The notes under the pieces were generated by a model. The model ran no database searches and was not told the origin of the DNA. It was given only the letters and a program-made list of their open reading frames with translations. Positions 25,485 to 34,438 of a DNA stretch of 64,000 nucleotides are shown here, piece by piece. The stretch's first letter is position 1. Every line of letters starts with the position of its first letter. This DNA is from Gammaproteobacteria bacterium (lineage in GTDB: Bacteria > Pseudomonadota > Gammaproteobacteria > Pseudomonadales > Pseudohongiellaceae): positions 1-64,000 of the forward strand of contig JAQWQD010000010.1 in assembly GCA_029244985.1 (NCBI GenBank), given 5' to 3'. The position numbers and the translations under genes were made by a program.

Positions 25485-27443
25485 CTAAGGAAGAGACAAT
25501 GTCACCATTCGTGCATCCGAACCGCCGCCACAACTAATAGCAATGTATTGTTTGCCATCAACCATGTAAGTCATAGGGGCACCTTGAGGAATCGCGGGTA
25601 AAGGAATGTCGGCAATGGTTTCGCCGGTAGCTTTATCCATCGCTCTTAACACCGGTATGCCGTCGGTAATCGCTTGAAACAACAAAGTTTTAGTTACCAT
25701 TAAAGGAGCGACTGTTGGCACACCTACGGGTCCTGGATCTGCAATGCCCATCTCGATAATTTGTTGACGAATTCCTTCTGCATTCGGTCGCACCCATTCG
25801 TACTCACCTGAATTTAGGTTTACTGCGCTAACCCTGCCATAGGGAGGCTTTGTGATGGGTAGACCTTGCGGTCCATTAATATTTCGAATGCCGTCACGAC
25901 GATAGGCAAATTCTGTTTGCGCTGGATCGTTTTCTACTAATTGAATAACAATTGGGCTGGTTACTGACGGAATGTAATACATGGAAGTCTCGGGATCGAA
26001 GGCTGCGCCACTCCACTCCGCACCACCAGTCCAGCCTGGGAGCGTAATGGTTCCTTTCAGCGAAGGAGGTGTATATAAACCACCGTAGTCAAATTGACTA
26101 ATTATCTCCAAAGCCTCTTGCCTTAACTCTGGCGTAAAATCGATTAAAGTATTTTGAGAAATTCCTTGCTGGTCAAAAGCGGCTGGTTTAGTTGGAAATG
26201 GTTGTGTTGGTGATGCTCTCTCGCCCGGCACGGTGCTGGCGGGAACTGGGCGCTCTTCCATAGGCCACACTGGCTCACCAGTTAGTCGATCGAAAACATA
26301 AATAAAGGCCTGCTTAGTCACCATCGCAACAGCCTTGATATCGCGCCCATCTACTGTGATATCAACCAGCGTTGGGGCGGCGGGAGGATCGTAATCCCAT
26401 AGCTCATGATGAACAATTTGATAATGCCAAACACGCTCCCCAGTTTCAGCATTCAAGGCAACGAGACTGGTGCCGAATAAATTGTCGCCCAAGCGTTGTC
26501 CGCCATAAAAATCGTTCCCAGGGTTTCCAACGGGAAGATAGACATAACCCAATTCTGGGTCTGCAGACAACATAGTCCAAATATTAGTGGCACCTGTCAC
26601 TTTCCATGAATCATCCATCCATGTGTCATTACCGTATTCGCCTTGTTGTGGAATCGTATGAAATATCCATTTCTGTTCTCCGGTGATTAGATCAAAACCA
26701 CGGACATGACCCGGAGGGAGGTCGGTAAGCTTTTCTGGCAACATGTCGAACATGGGTTGGTCATAAACAACAGAACCGATTATTACCGTGTCCCCAATAA
26801 TAGGTACGGCAGCAGAATGGGCAATCATCGAGCGGTTAACTTCTCGACCAAGGCCGAGAGTCAAATCAGTTTTTCCATTTGTACCAAAACTTAGATCGGG
26901 CTCACCAGTTTCAGCGTCGATAGACCAGAGAAAAGCGTTAGCGGTGGTCATGATAATACGAGGTTCAACACCACTAGCTGTAGGCTTTTCCCAAAATGTG
27001 ACGCCGCGATGGTTAAAACCATTATTCGCTGGACGACCATGTTCCCAGGTATTTGTGCTGAATGCCCAGTGCTGTTCGCCACTTTGTGCATCTATAGCTG
27101 CGATTTGGCCTAGTGGTGTACTGACATAAATAGTGCCATTTCGCGTAATAGGCGTTGCTTTAAATCCTGCAGGGACATGTTGCGGTCTTTCCTCCACCGC
27201 CTGGTTATCAACAGACTCCCATTCCCAATTAATTTCCAAATCAGTCACGTTGCTGGCATTAATCTGATGTAACGGAGCATATTTGCTATGACCAAGATCA
27301 TTGCCATAGTGCAGCCAGTCATAGTTACCATTGTCTTGAGCGAACGTCGGAAGACAAAGAACTAGAGAAAGTAATAGCACGATTGGAGATGAGGCTTTTG
27401 CAGTAGAATCTGAAAGATGAGAAGTGGTAATGAACCGACACAT
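25485..27443 (-). CDS. PQQ-dependent dehydrogenase (quinoprotein, glucose/alcohol dehydrogenase type)
   Basis: The start at 27443 follows a strong GGAGGGGG; an upstream ATG has no such site. The product of about 652 residues begins with a signal peptide ending L-P-T-F-A-Q. It then has the eight-bladed PQQ propeller with repeated tryptophan-docking motifs such as A-x-D-A-x-S-G-E-x-x-W and A-L-N-A-E-T-G-E-R-V-W. There are no N-terminal transmembrane helices (unlike Gcd) and no C-terminal heme. It oxidises a sugar or alcohol in the periplasm using PQQ, passing electrons to a separate acceptor. The substrate is unknown. It is convergent with liuB. Confidence 0.88.
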   Translation of the reverse strand: MCRFITTSHLSDSTAKASSPIVLLLSLVLCLPTFAQDNGNYDWLHYGNDLGHSKYAPLHQINASNVTDLEINWEWESVDNQAVEERPQHVPAGFKATPITRNGTIYVSTPLGQIAAIDAQSGEQHWAFSTNTWEHGRPANNGFNHRGVTFWEKPTASGVEPRIIMTTANAFLWSIDAETGEPDLSFGTNGKTDLTLGLGREVNRSMIAHSAAVPIIGDTVIIGSVVYDQPMFDMLPEKLTDLPPGHVRGFDLITGEQKWIFHTIPQQGEYGNDTWMDDSWKVTGATNIWTMLSADPELGYVYLPVGNPGNDFYGGQRLGDNLFGTSLVALNAETGERVWHYQIVHHELWDYDPPAAPTLVDITVDGRDIKAVAMVTKQAFIYVFDRLTGEPVWPMEERPVPASTVPGERASPTQPFPTKPAAFDQQGISQNTLIDFTPELRQEALEIISQFDYGGLYTPPSLKGTITLPGWTGGAEWSGAAFDPETSMYYIPSVTSPIVIQLVENDPAQTEFAYRRDGIRNINGPQGLPITKPPYGRVSAVNLNSGEYEWVRPNAEGIRQQIIEMGIADPGPVGVPTVAPLMVTKTLLFQAITDGIPVLRAMDKATGETIADIPLPAIPQGAPMTYMVDGKQYIAISCGGGSDARMVTLSLP

Positions 27444-27606
27444 AACAACCCCCTCCGAATTATTTTTGATGGTTTGGCTAGAATAATACAGCAGGTTAAC
27501 TGGGGCCAAAGGATAGATTGACGGGTTAACGATCTCTATATACTAACCCATTGGGTCACATTTGTTACTAACAGGAAGTGACATCCGCGACATCTTAGAT
27601 AGCACT

Positions 27607-27939
27607 TTAATCTATACCTATGCCGCCGTTGGAACCCCCAAAGATCGGTGTGCCACCATAGTTAATTAGACCAATATCATAAGAATGATCATTCACCTGA
27701 TCAATAATTTCCTGCAACGTCATACAGTATTTCTTCCGAATAAATGAACCAGTTCGTACATCTTCAAAACAGTACACATTATCTGCTAGTGCGACCGCAG
27801 TGTTATAGCTTAATAACTCTTCTTCTGTCATTTTCCGAAATGGAGCATGTTCGGGTACCTGGCAGGATGCCAGCCCAACCAGAAAAAACAGACCCGCAAG
27901 ACAAAGTTTAATGCTGTGCTTAGAGAATTTAGAGTTCAT
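27607..27939 (-). CDS. Small lipoprotein of unknown function
   Basis: This 110-residue protein has a type II signal peptide; the lipobox L-A-S-C places the lipidated Cys near residue 26. The mature part has a short conserved-looking T-E-E-E-L-L-S-Y-N-T-A-V, two further cysteines (V-Y-C-F-E-D and K-K-Y-C-M-T) and a Gly-rich end. No known domain is recognised. It is probably outer-membrane anchored. It is flanked by non-coding stretches and is likely a monocistronic gene. Confidence 0.8.
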   Translation of the reverse strand: MNSKFSKHSIKLCLAGLFFLVGLASCQVPEHAPFRKMTEEELLSYNTAVALADNVYCFEDVRTGSFIRKKYCMTLQEIIDQVNDHSYDIGLINYGGTPIFGGSNGGIGID

Positions 27940-28018
27940 ACCGCGACCCCTTGAGCCTCACCAAAGAATTAATTCTCAATCTTAGCAAAATAGTTGGGGG
28001 GCCGTAACAGAACTCCCC

Positions 28019-28639
28019 TTATCCAGTAACTTGGCCGTTCTCCTGAGAGCGCTTATAGGCTGGCCGATTATTAAGACTCGCTAAATAACGAAGACAGTTT
28101 GGTTTATAGCGGTCACTTAGGCCAAGCCTGTCACCAAATTGCAAAGCGTACCCTACTGCAATATCAGCGATGGTAAAACGATCGCCTACGAGGTACTGTT
28201 TATCCTCAAGTGCTGCTTCTACCGAACGTATTCGCGAATGGAACCAGATAGCATAGTCTTGCGCGACTTGAGGTACACGGCGCTCTTCTCCTTCTAATTG
28301 TGTATAGCGTAAAACAATAGCTAGAGGAAAAGTAAAGGTGGCATCAGATCGAAATAGCCAATTCAGATATTCTCCATATTCCGGTTCATCCGCGGTCATT
28401 CCCAATTTTGTTGGCCCATACTTTGAGACTAAATACTGGCAGATACCAGTTGATTCCGTCATAACTAAGTCGCCATCAACAAAAGTAGGCACAGTACCCA
28501 AAGGATTAATATCCAAATAGCCTTGGCGCTCAAAACGTGGCGGAAATGACATGACCTCCAATTCATAATCCAAACCCAATTCTTCTAGTACCCATAAAGG
28601 CCGGACGGATCTTGCATTAGAGCAGTGATAAAGTTTCAT
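28019..28639 (-). CDS. Glutathione S-transferase
   Basis: The 206 residues begin with the thioredoxin-like domain (M-K-L-Y-H-C-S-N-A-R-S-V-R-P-L-W). The glutathione-binding N-P-L-G-T-V-P and E-S-T-G-I-C-Q-Y-L follow. The C-terminal helical domain contains the N-capping motif D-R-F-T-I-A-D-I-A-V-G. The catalytic Ser/Cys region at C6-S7 is typical of beta/theta-like bacterial GSTs. It is cytoplasmic and conjugates or reduces electrophiles with glutathione. It shares orientation with the enoyl-CoA hydratase gene 66 bp upstream. Confidence 0.88.
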   Translation of the reverse strand: MKLYHCSNARSVRPLWVLEELGLDYELEVMSFPPRFERQGYLDINPLGTVPTFVDGDLVMTESTGICQYLVSKYGPTKLGMTADEPEYGEYLNWLFRSDATFTFPLAIVLRYTQLEGEERRVPQVAQDYAIWFHSRIRSVEAALEDKQYLVGDRFTIADIAVGYALQFGDRLGLSDRYKPNCLRYLASLNNRPAYKRSQENGQVTG

Positions 28640-28705
28640 ATTGAGTTTCTAATAAAAATAGGTTGAAAAGTTAACTTCATTGCTTGTTTTTTACGTTTTT
28701 CTAGC

Positions 28706-29485
28706 TCACCTTCCCTTCCAGTTAGGTAACCGTTTTTCTGCGAACGCCTTAGGGCCTTCGATAAAATCTTCACTTTCCACCATAGTTCTTACTGCTGCAT
28801 ATTCTGTTCGCATGTCTCTCATAGAATCTTCAAGCGAGGCAAAATCTAGCGAACGATAAACCGCATCTTTACTAGCTCTAATTGATAGAGGCGAACAAGC
28901 CAAAATCTCGGCGGCAACTTCATTGGCTCTTTGCATTATTTGTTCATGAGGAACAACTTCATTCACAAACCCCAAATGTTCGCCTTCTTCAGCAGAAACA
29001 TGGCGGGCGGTTAGTATCATACCCATTGCACGCTTGCTTCCAATGATTCGTGGCAAACGATTAAGACCGCCAGCAAGCGCAGCCAGCCCCACTTTTGGTT
29101 CTGGCAAAGCAAAAACCGCCTTATCTGAGGCGACAATTAAATCGCAGGCTAAGGCGATCTCAAAGCCACCACCCATAGCCACACCATTGACTGCGGCAAT
29201 CACTGGCTTGATTAAATCGAAGCGAGAGGTGAGGCCAGCAAAACCTAATGGCATTGGAGGTCTAACATTTCCTTCTGCCTGCCAGCGCAAATCGTTACCT
29301 GCGCTAAAAGCTCTGCCTTCACCTGTTATGATGGCAACCCAAAGATCGTCATCTGCAGCATATTCATCAAATACTTCCGCCAACTCAAGATTTGCAGGTG
29401 GGTGCAAAGCATTAAGGCGCTCAGGGCGGTTGATGGTTACTGTTAGGATATGGTCTTTTTTCTCAAGCCTACAAAATTCTGTCAT
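28706..29485 (-). CDS. Enoyl-CoA hydratase/isomerase family protein
   Basis: This 259-residue crotonase-fold protein has the oxyanion-hole sequences R-A-F-S-A-G-N-D-L and N-G-V-A-M-G-G-G-F-E-I-A-L-A-C-D. Both catalytic-Glu positions of enoyl-CoA hydratases can be examined: A-L-P-E-P-K-V-G-L retains a Glu at the second site. It probably hydrates a 2-enoyl-CoA in fatty-acid or branched-chain acid oxidation; hydratase versus isomerase cannot be settled. AGGA lies 7 nt before the ATG. Confidence 0.88.
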   Translation of the reverse strand: MTEFCRLEKKDHILTVTINRPERLNALHPPANLELAEVFDEYAADDDLWVAIITGEGRAFSAGNDLRWQAEGNVRPPMPLGFAGLTSRFDLIKPVIAAVNGVAMGGGFEIALACDLIVASDKAVFALPEPKVGLAALAGGLNRLPRIIGSKRAMGMILTARHVSAEEGEHLGFVNEVVPHEQIMQRANEVAAEILACSPLSIRASKDAVYRSLDFASLEDSMRDMRTEYAAVRTMVESEDFIEGPKAFAEKRLPNWKGR

Positions 29486-29722
29486 CGTGAAGTCCTATTC
29501 ATACTCTCTAATTTTTGATTATCATTCTAATTACGCTATTTACTTAGACCGGCTCAAATCGATTCTCTTTAGAAAAATCTCCCAAGAAGTTCAAAGCATA
29601 CCTCAGCTCGAGCTAAATTAAATTGATTGTTCTGGGGAGTTTTTTAGTCTGTGGTGATCAATTATACTCTTTGTCCTTCTTAAGCATGAACCTACCCGAG
29701 ACAATCTGAGAAATAAACCGAC

Positions 29723-30931
29723 ATGCCTGCTGAAAATAAACCTCTTCTTGATGGAATAAAAGTTGTTGAACTTACCACGATGGTATTCGGGCCTGCCGCT
29801 GGCGTAGTGCTTAGTGATTTTGGTGCAGACGTCATTAAAGTTGAACCACCCGGACAGGGTGACCTCAATCGAAACTGGCACAAGATTGCGGGCTTACCCA
29901 TTTCCGAAATGCCCTATGCGTTTCAGATGACTAACCGTAATAAGAAGAGTGTTGTACTAGATCTTAAAACTAAAGAAGGTCATGAAGCTCTTTGCAGGCT
30001 AGTAGTAAATGCAGATGTGCTAATCACCAATTATCGCCTTGATGCAATCAATAGATTAAAAATTGATTACGGCACTCTGCGCGCGCTGAATCCCAAACTT
30101 ATCTATGCTTTAGCAACGGGCTATGGAGAAAAAGGTGAAGAGAAAGACAAGCCTGGATACGATACGGTTTGTTACTGGACTCGCTCTGGGTTCGAATCCC
30201 ATATTTTCCCCTTCGATGGCTGGCTTAGTACTTTCCCGTTTGGCGCCGGTGATCATCCCAGCGCAATGACGCTGTATGCTTCGATAATGTCGGGCTTGTA
30301 TCAACGCCAACAGACAGGCAAGGGCTGCAAAGTATCCACTTCATTGCTAGCTAATGGCGCTTGGTCAAATTCTGTAATGATTCAAGCTCAATTAGCGAAC
30401 GCAGAATTTCGACCTAAGCGACCTCGGGACAGCGCCTACAATTTCGTTTCTCTCAACTATAAATCAAAAGATGAACTCTTATTGAAACTGACTTTAGTTA
30501 ATTCTCTTCGAGACTGGGAGCCATTTTGTAACGCCATAAACCGAACTAGCTTTATAGCCGACGATAGATTTAGTACACCTGAAAAACGCGTAGAAAACAT
30601 GCCCGCACTAATCTGGGAAATCAGCAATGCCTTCGCAGAAGAAACAATGGAATACTGGTTAAACCGACTAACTGAATATGATATTCCCCATTCAAAAGTA
30701 TTTGGCTACGAAGAAGCTGCTCAAGACCAGCAGAAGATCGATAACGAAATAGTCGTGCCGTTAGAACACCCAGAATTTGGCTCCATGCAGACAGTTAGCA
30801 GTCCATTTCAGGTAAGTGGTTTTGAGAAACGCATACCTGCAGTTGCACCCGAACTAGGAGAGCATACCGAGGAAGTACTTCGCGAACTTGGTTACACGGA
30901 AGATGAGATCAAAAAGTATCTGACTGTCTAA
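29723..30931 (+). CDS. Family III CoA-transferase (CaiB/BaiF type)
   Basis: This 402-residue protein opens with L-D-G-I-K-V-V-E-L-T, then G-P-A-A-G-V-V-L-S-D-F-G-A-D-V-I-K-V-E-P-P. The N-R-N-K-K-S-V-V-L-D-L-K motif follows. The acidic nucleophile of family III enzymes is expected near residue 170 (Y-D-T-V-C-Y-W-T region at about 149-156 precedes it). It transfers CoA between acyl groups without ATP, in the cytoplasm. It is convergent with the NHL-repeat gene, with only 19 bp between stops. Confidence 0.88.
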   Translation: MPAENKPLLDGIKVVELTTMVFGPAAGVVLSDFGADVIKVEPPGQGDLNRNWHKIAGLPISEMPYAFQMTNRNKKSVVLDLKTKEGHEALCRLVVNADVLITNYRLDAINRLKIDYGTLRALNPKLIYALATGYGEKGEEKDKPGYDTVCYWTRSGFESHIFPFDGWLSTFPFGAGDHPSAMTLYASIMSGLYQRQQTGKGCKVSTSLLANGAWSNSVMIQAQLANAEFRPKRPRDSAYNFVSLNYKSKDELLLKLTLVNSLRDWEPFCNAINRTSFIADDRFSTPEKRVENMPALIWEISNAFAEETMEYWLNRLTEYDIPHSKVFGYEEAAQDQQKIDNEIVVPLEHPEFGSMQTVSSPFQVSGFEKRIPAVAPELGEHTEEVLRELGYTEDEIKKYLTV

Positions 30932-30950
30932 CTCTCTAACATTCAATCTC

Positions 30951-32021
30951 TTAGTTTTCGATCGCGTATTTTTGAACTCTACGGCCTTCCTGTTCGGCAA
31001 TATAAACATTACCCTTCGAGTCAACGCCGATTCCATGGGGCAAAGTAAACTGGCCGCGGTATCGGCCTGGTCCACCGCCGAATCTCGAAACGACTTGGCC
31101 GCTATCTCTCTCGAGCACATCAATCATGACGCTGTTTTGATTGATTACATACATATAACGCTGTGCTGCATCAGAAGAAAAAGCAAGGACAACCGCTGTA
31201 CCTCGGCTACCACTGTTACGGCCTTCAGTTGGTGACAGCGGGGCAAATGAAACGAATATATTTTTAATAAAATTACCTTGTTGGTCGAATACTTGAATCC
31301 GATCGGCCTCTCTATCGCAAACATAAACTAAACCATCATTAGAGAGCCGCAGGCAATGAGGTAATGCCGTTATGTCCCGATCGGAATTTGTTCTAAACAA
31401 CGACCACTGACGCAAGAACTCTCCATCTTTATTAAGAACCGCTATTCTCGAATTACCACCCGGCAACTCCCCATCGGCAACGTAGATCTCTCCAGTATTA
31501 CTATCAACATCTAAAGAAGAGGGTAAAAAAAATTGTGCCCTTTCTGAATTCAGAGCTCGCCCTTGCCTAGTTCCATCAGAAGAATCAAATGTCCCAGATT
31601 TTCCAATCTGCATAAGTAGCTCACTACCATCCGCGGAATATTTTTGTATGTACCCTGTACCAGCGGCAACGATCCAAATACTGCCGTCGGTTTCAACATG
31701 ACAGTCGTGGAGGCGCGGCCCCAGCAATTCTGCATCGCCCCAACCTCGAACTACGGCGCCTTCTGCGTCTAATTCGATAACTGGTGGTGCTAACCTCGCA
31801 CCATCAAGATCATCTACCACTATATTCTGACGATTCAGCAAGAAGACATGATCGCGGCTGTCGATGCACATGCCACCAATTCCGCCAGTTAGCCAATTAT
31901 CCGCCATCGGTATTTGAGGCCAACCCAATTCAAGTTGAAATTGAGGCACTTGCGCTAAGCCTAATGGGGCGGCAAGTAGACACAGCAGAATGACAATTGC
32001 GACATGTACGTGGTCTCTCAT
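30951..32021 (-). CDS. Secreted NHL-repeat beta-propeller protein
   Basis: The 356 residues carry a signal peptide (A-I-V-I-L-L-C-L-L-A-A-P-L-G-L-A-Q). Six NHL-type repeats follow, e.g. S-N-D-G-L-V-Y-V-C-D-R-E-A-D-R-I-Q-V-F-D and a final G-I-G-V-D-S-K-G-N-V-Y-I-A-E. The arrangement resembles the lyase domain of peptidyl-alpha-hydroxyglycine alpha-amidating enzymes, a frequent annotation for such proteins, but its activity is unproven. A paralogue of the same length is at 46012-47082. GGAGG lies 7 nt before the ATG. Confidence 0.8.
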   Translation of the reverse strand: MRDHVHVAIVILLCLLAAPLGLAQVPQFQLELGWPQIPMADNWLTGGIGGMCIDSRDHVFLLNRQNIVVDDLDGARLAPPVIELDAEGAVVRGWGDAELLGPRLHDCHVETDGSIWIVAAGTGYIQKYSADGSELLMQIGKSGTFDSSDGTRQGRALNSERAQFFLPSSLDVDSNTGEIYVADGELPGGNSRIAVLNKDGEFLRQWSLFRTNSDRDITALPHCLRLSNDGLVYVCDREADRIQVFDQQGNFIKNIFVSFAPLSPTEGRNSGSRGTAVVLAFSSDAAQRYMYVINQNSVMIDVLERDSGQVVSRFGGGPGRYRGQFTLPHGIGVDSKGNVYIAEQEGRRVQKYAIEN

Positions 32022-32345
32022 AAGACTTGCCTCCGGTGATCATCAGTATTGTTATGCTTTAACTATACAAACAAATTTTGATAAAACACAGTGGGAATAA
32101 ACTGGAAAAGACATAGGAGTAGTTCTGAGAGTAAATTACAATGTGAGCAGAAGGCTTTGCTTATGATGAGGATAAAATTAAGATGACGAGATATTATTGT
32201 AACTAGAATCTACTAACAACAAAGTCCCAACGAGAAATACAGACAGGAAGGGCCAAGAGTCTAATGGATATAGATACAGGGCGCTTCGCGCAGCCCCTAA
32301 TATAAAAAGTAAACCTAGCAATTCCTATAAATAGAAAAAACAATA
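32022..32345. other. Divergent intergenic region, no gene seen
   Basis: This AT-rich stretch of about 324 bp separates the leftward NHL gene from the rightward MDR gene, so it holds both promoters. No open frame above about 30 codons with a ribosome binding site, and no strong hairpin or repeat, was seen. Confidence 0.5.
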
Positions 32346-33368
32346 ATGAAGATTTCCATGAAAGCTCAATTTCTTTTCGCTGCCCTACTAACTGGTTTAT
32401 TTATTTCAAAGTTAAGCAGTAGTCAAACTCCGGAATCCATGGAGGTAATCTTGATCTCGAAATTTGGGGGACCGGATGTACTTAAATTACAAAAAATTCC
32501 AGTACCAGTGCCAGCAGAAGACGAAATACTAATTCGTGTTCATGCCGCCGCGATCAACCCTGTTGATACTAGTGTCCGGTCAGGAAGAGCTGCAAGTCTT
32601 TCCGGCGCAACCCTGCCTTACGTGCCCGGCTTCGATGTCAGTGGTGTAGTTGAACGGCAAGGCTCAACGAATAGCCCTTTCAACGTCGGCGATGAAGTTT
32701 TTGCCATGCTGGACTTGCGAAGAGGCGGAGGCTATAGCGAATATGCAATTGTTAAAATCAGCGAAGCGGCTTTAAAACCCGTTTCAATTTCTCATGACGA
32801 AGCAGCTTCAGTTCCCCTAGTAGCCTTAACAGCATGGCAAGCTTTATTCGATACGGCCAACTTAGAATCTGGTCAAACTGTACTAATTCATGCTGGAGCG
32901 GGCGGGGTCGGATCAGTAGCAGTGCAATTAGCAAAATGGCGAGGCGCCCAAATCATCGCCACGGCCTCCGAATATAACCATGATTTCCTTCGAGAATTAG
33001 GCGCCGATGTGACTGTGGACTATCGTACCCAACGCTTTGAAGATTTTGTCAATGAGGTAGATGTCGTCCTGGATCCTATAGGTGGTGACACACAAGATCG
33101 ATCGATAGCCTTGTTAAAAAACGGAGGCTCCCTAGTCTCGATCGTGGGATTGACATCAACAGGTAGAAATCCTCCGGCAAATGTTAATGTATCGTCTATT
33201 CTCGTGGAGGCTCGCGGCGACCAGTTACAGCAAATTGCGGATTTAATTACTGAAGATCATTTAGATCCAGTCGTCTCTTATCGGTTTCCGTTAGAAGATG
33301 CTCAATTGGCCCATGAACAAAGCGAAACAAAACGAACTCGAGGAAAGATCATTCTGAACATAGACTAA
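32346..33368 (+). CDS. Exported zinc-independent MDR oxidoreductase (quinone oxidoreductase-like)
   Basis: The 340-residue protein starts with a signal-peptide-like segment (F-L-F-A-A-L-L-T-G-L-F-I-S-K-L-S-S-S) followed by a complete MDR fold. It shows A-A-A-I-N-P-V-D-T, Y-V-P-G-F-D-V-S-G-V-V and nucleotide-binding H-A-G-A-G-G-V-G-S-V-A-V-Q-L-A-K. The structural zinc cysteines are absent, as in quinone oxidoreductases. A signal sequence on an NADPH-dependent enzyme is odd, because NADPH is not thought to be available in the periplasm. The hydrophobic segment may instead be a membrane anchor. Confidence 0.8.
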   Translation: MKISMKAQFLFAALLTGLFISKLSSSQTPESMEVILISKFGGPDVLKLQKIPVPVPAEDEILIRVHAAAINPVDTSVRSGRAASLSGATLPYVPGFDVSGVVERQGSTNSPFNVGDEVFAMLDLRRGGGYSEYAIVKISEAALKPVSISHDEAASVPLVALTAWQALFDTANLESGQTVLIHAGAGGVGSVAVQLAKWRGAQIIATASEYNHDFLRELGADVTVDYRTQRFEDFVNEVDVVLDPIGGDTQDRSIALLKNGGSLVSIVGLTSTGRNPPANVNVSSILVEARGDQLQQIADLITEDHLDPVVSYRFPLEDAQLAHEQSETKRTRGKIILNID

Positions 33369-33410
33369 TCAGCTTTTATGATATGTTAATCTCAATTTGA
33401 AATAATTCTT

Positions 33411-34433
33411 ATGACCAGCAACAAACTTAAAATTATTGTAATCCCCCTGGTCATCCAGTGCTGCGGTGCTGTATTTGCCGCGGAAGAATACTTAGCACCT
33501 AAAACCCAATGGGGCCATCCAGACCTGCAGGGTGTTTGGAATTTCGCATCTAATGTGCCGATGGAACGTCCCGAAGAATTTGGTGATCGCCAGTTTCTTA
33601 ACGAAGAAGAAGTATTAGAAGCACAGCGGGAAAGATTTTCCATTGGAAGAAGACGCGAGCCCAGCCGAACATCTAACGGAGTCGAAGCCTTTTATAACGA
33701 CACTATGTGGATGGAGAGAGCACGAGTCGAAGGTGTTGTGCGCACTTCTCTCTTGGTTTATCCATTAAACGGTCGTCTGCCAGAACCGGTTGAAGGCATA
33801 AGTCATCAACCAGGTGGCGAGCGAGATGTGCCAGGTGAACGCCCAGTGCGATTCGCAGTAGGCGGTATTGGTCGAGACGGCCCTGAAGATCGTGGACTAT
33901 CAGAGCGCTGTCTGGTTGGGTTCAATGCCGGACCACAATTAATGCCAAGTGTTTATAATAACAATGTTCAGATCGTGCAGAACAAAGATTATGTTGTGAT
34001 CTTTGCTGAGATGGTGCATGACGCTCGTTTGATTAAACTAACAACAGGACCTGAATTGGATCCAAAAGTTAGGCAGTGGTCAGGCGATTCTCGAGGTTAT
34101 TGGGACGGGGATACTCTGGTAATAACAACTAAAAACTTTAATGGGCTAACTCAAAGCTTCGAAGGTTACGGTTCTTCAAAGAATAAAGTTCTTTATGAGA
34201 GATTAACTCGAATTGGTCCTGAAACTATTAATTATGAATTCACTATAGATGACCTATCCACATTTACTGATAAGCTAACGGCAATAATTACGTTGGCAAA
34301 GGTTTCCGCTCAGCTCTACGAATACGCCTGTCATGAAGGTAATTATGGCATGGGTAACATGCTCCGTGCCTCGCGTAATCGAGATGCAACCGAACTTACA
34401 GATCGCGTAAGGGAAATGTTCCTTGATCGCTAA
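33411..34433 (+). CDS. Secreted protein of unknown function (DLQGVW-type family)
   Basis: The 340 residues have a signal peptide ending G-A-V-F-A-A. They then show W-G-H-P-D-L-Q-G-V-W-N-F, a motif that opens a large family of exported proteins of unknown function in proteobacteria and acidobacteria. Other conserved blocks are S-E-R-C-L-V-G-F-N-A-G-P, M-V-H-D-A-R-L-I and R-G-Y-W-D-G-D-T-L-V-I-T-T-K-N-F. It is presumed periplasmic. It follows the MDR gene by about 40 bp and is likely co-transcribed. The stop is 5 bp from the convergent YeeE/YedE gene. Confidence 0.82.
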   Translation: MTSNKLKIIVIPLVIQCCGAVFAAEEYLAPKTQWGHPDLQGVWNFASNVPMERPEEFGDRQFLNEEEVLEAQRERFSIGRRREPSRTSNGVEAFYNDTMWMERARVEGVVRTSLLVYPLNGRLPEPVEGISHQPGGERDVPGERPVRFAVGGIGRDGPEDRGLSERCLVGFNAGPQLMPSVYNNNVQIVQNKDYVVIFAEMVHDARLIKLTTGPELDPKVRQWSGDSRGYWDGDTLVITTKNFNGLTQSFEGYGSSKNKVLYERLTRIGPETINYEFTIDDLSTFTDKLTAIITLAKVSAQLYEYACHEGNYGMGNMLRASRNRDATELTDRVREMFLDR

Positions 34434-34438
34434 TTCAA

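Noticed and set aside
30188..30200. GGGTTCGAATCCC resembling the T-arm of a tRNA gene
   Set aside because: It lies inside the intact CoA-transferase reading frame, and no acceptor, D or anticodon arm fits around it.
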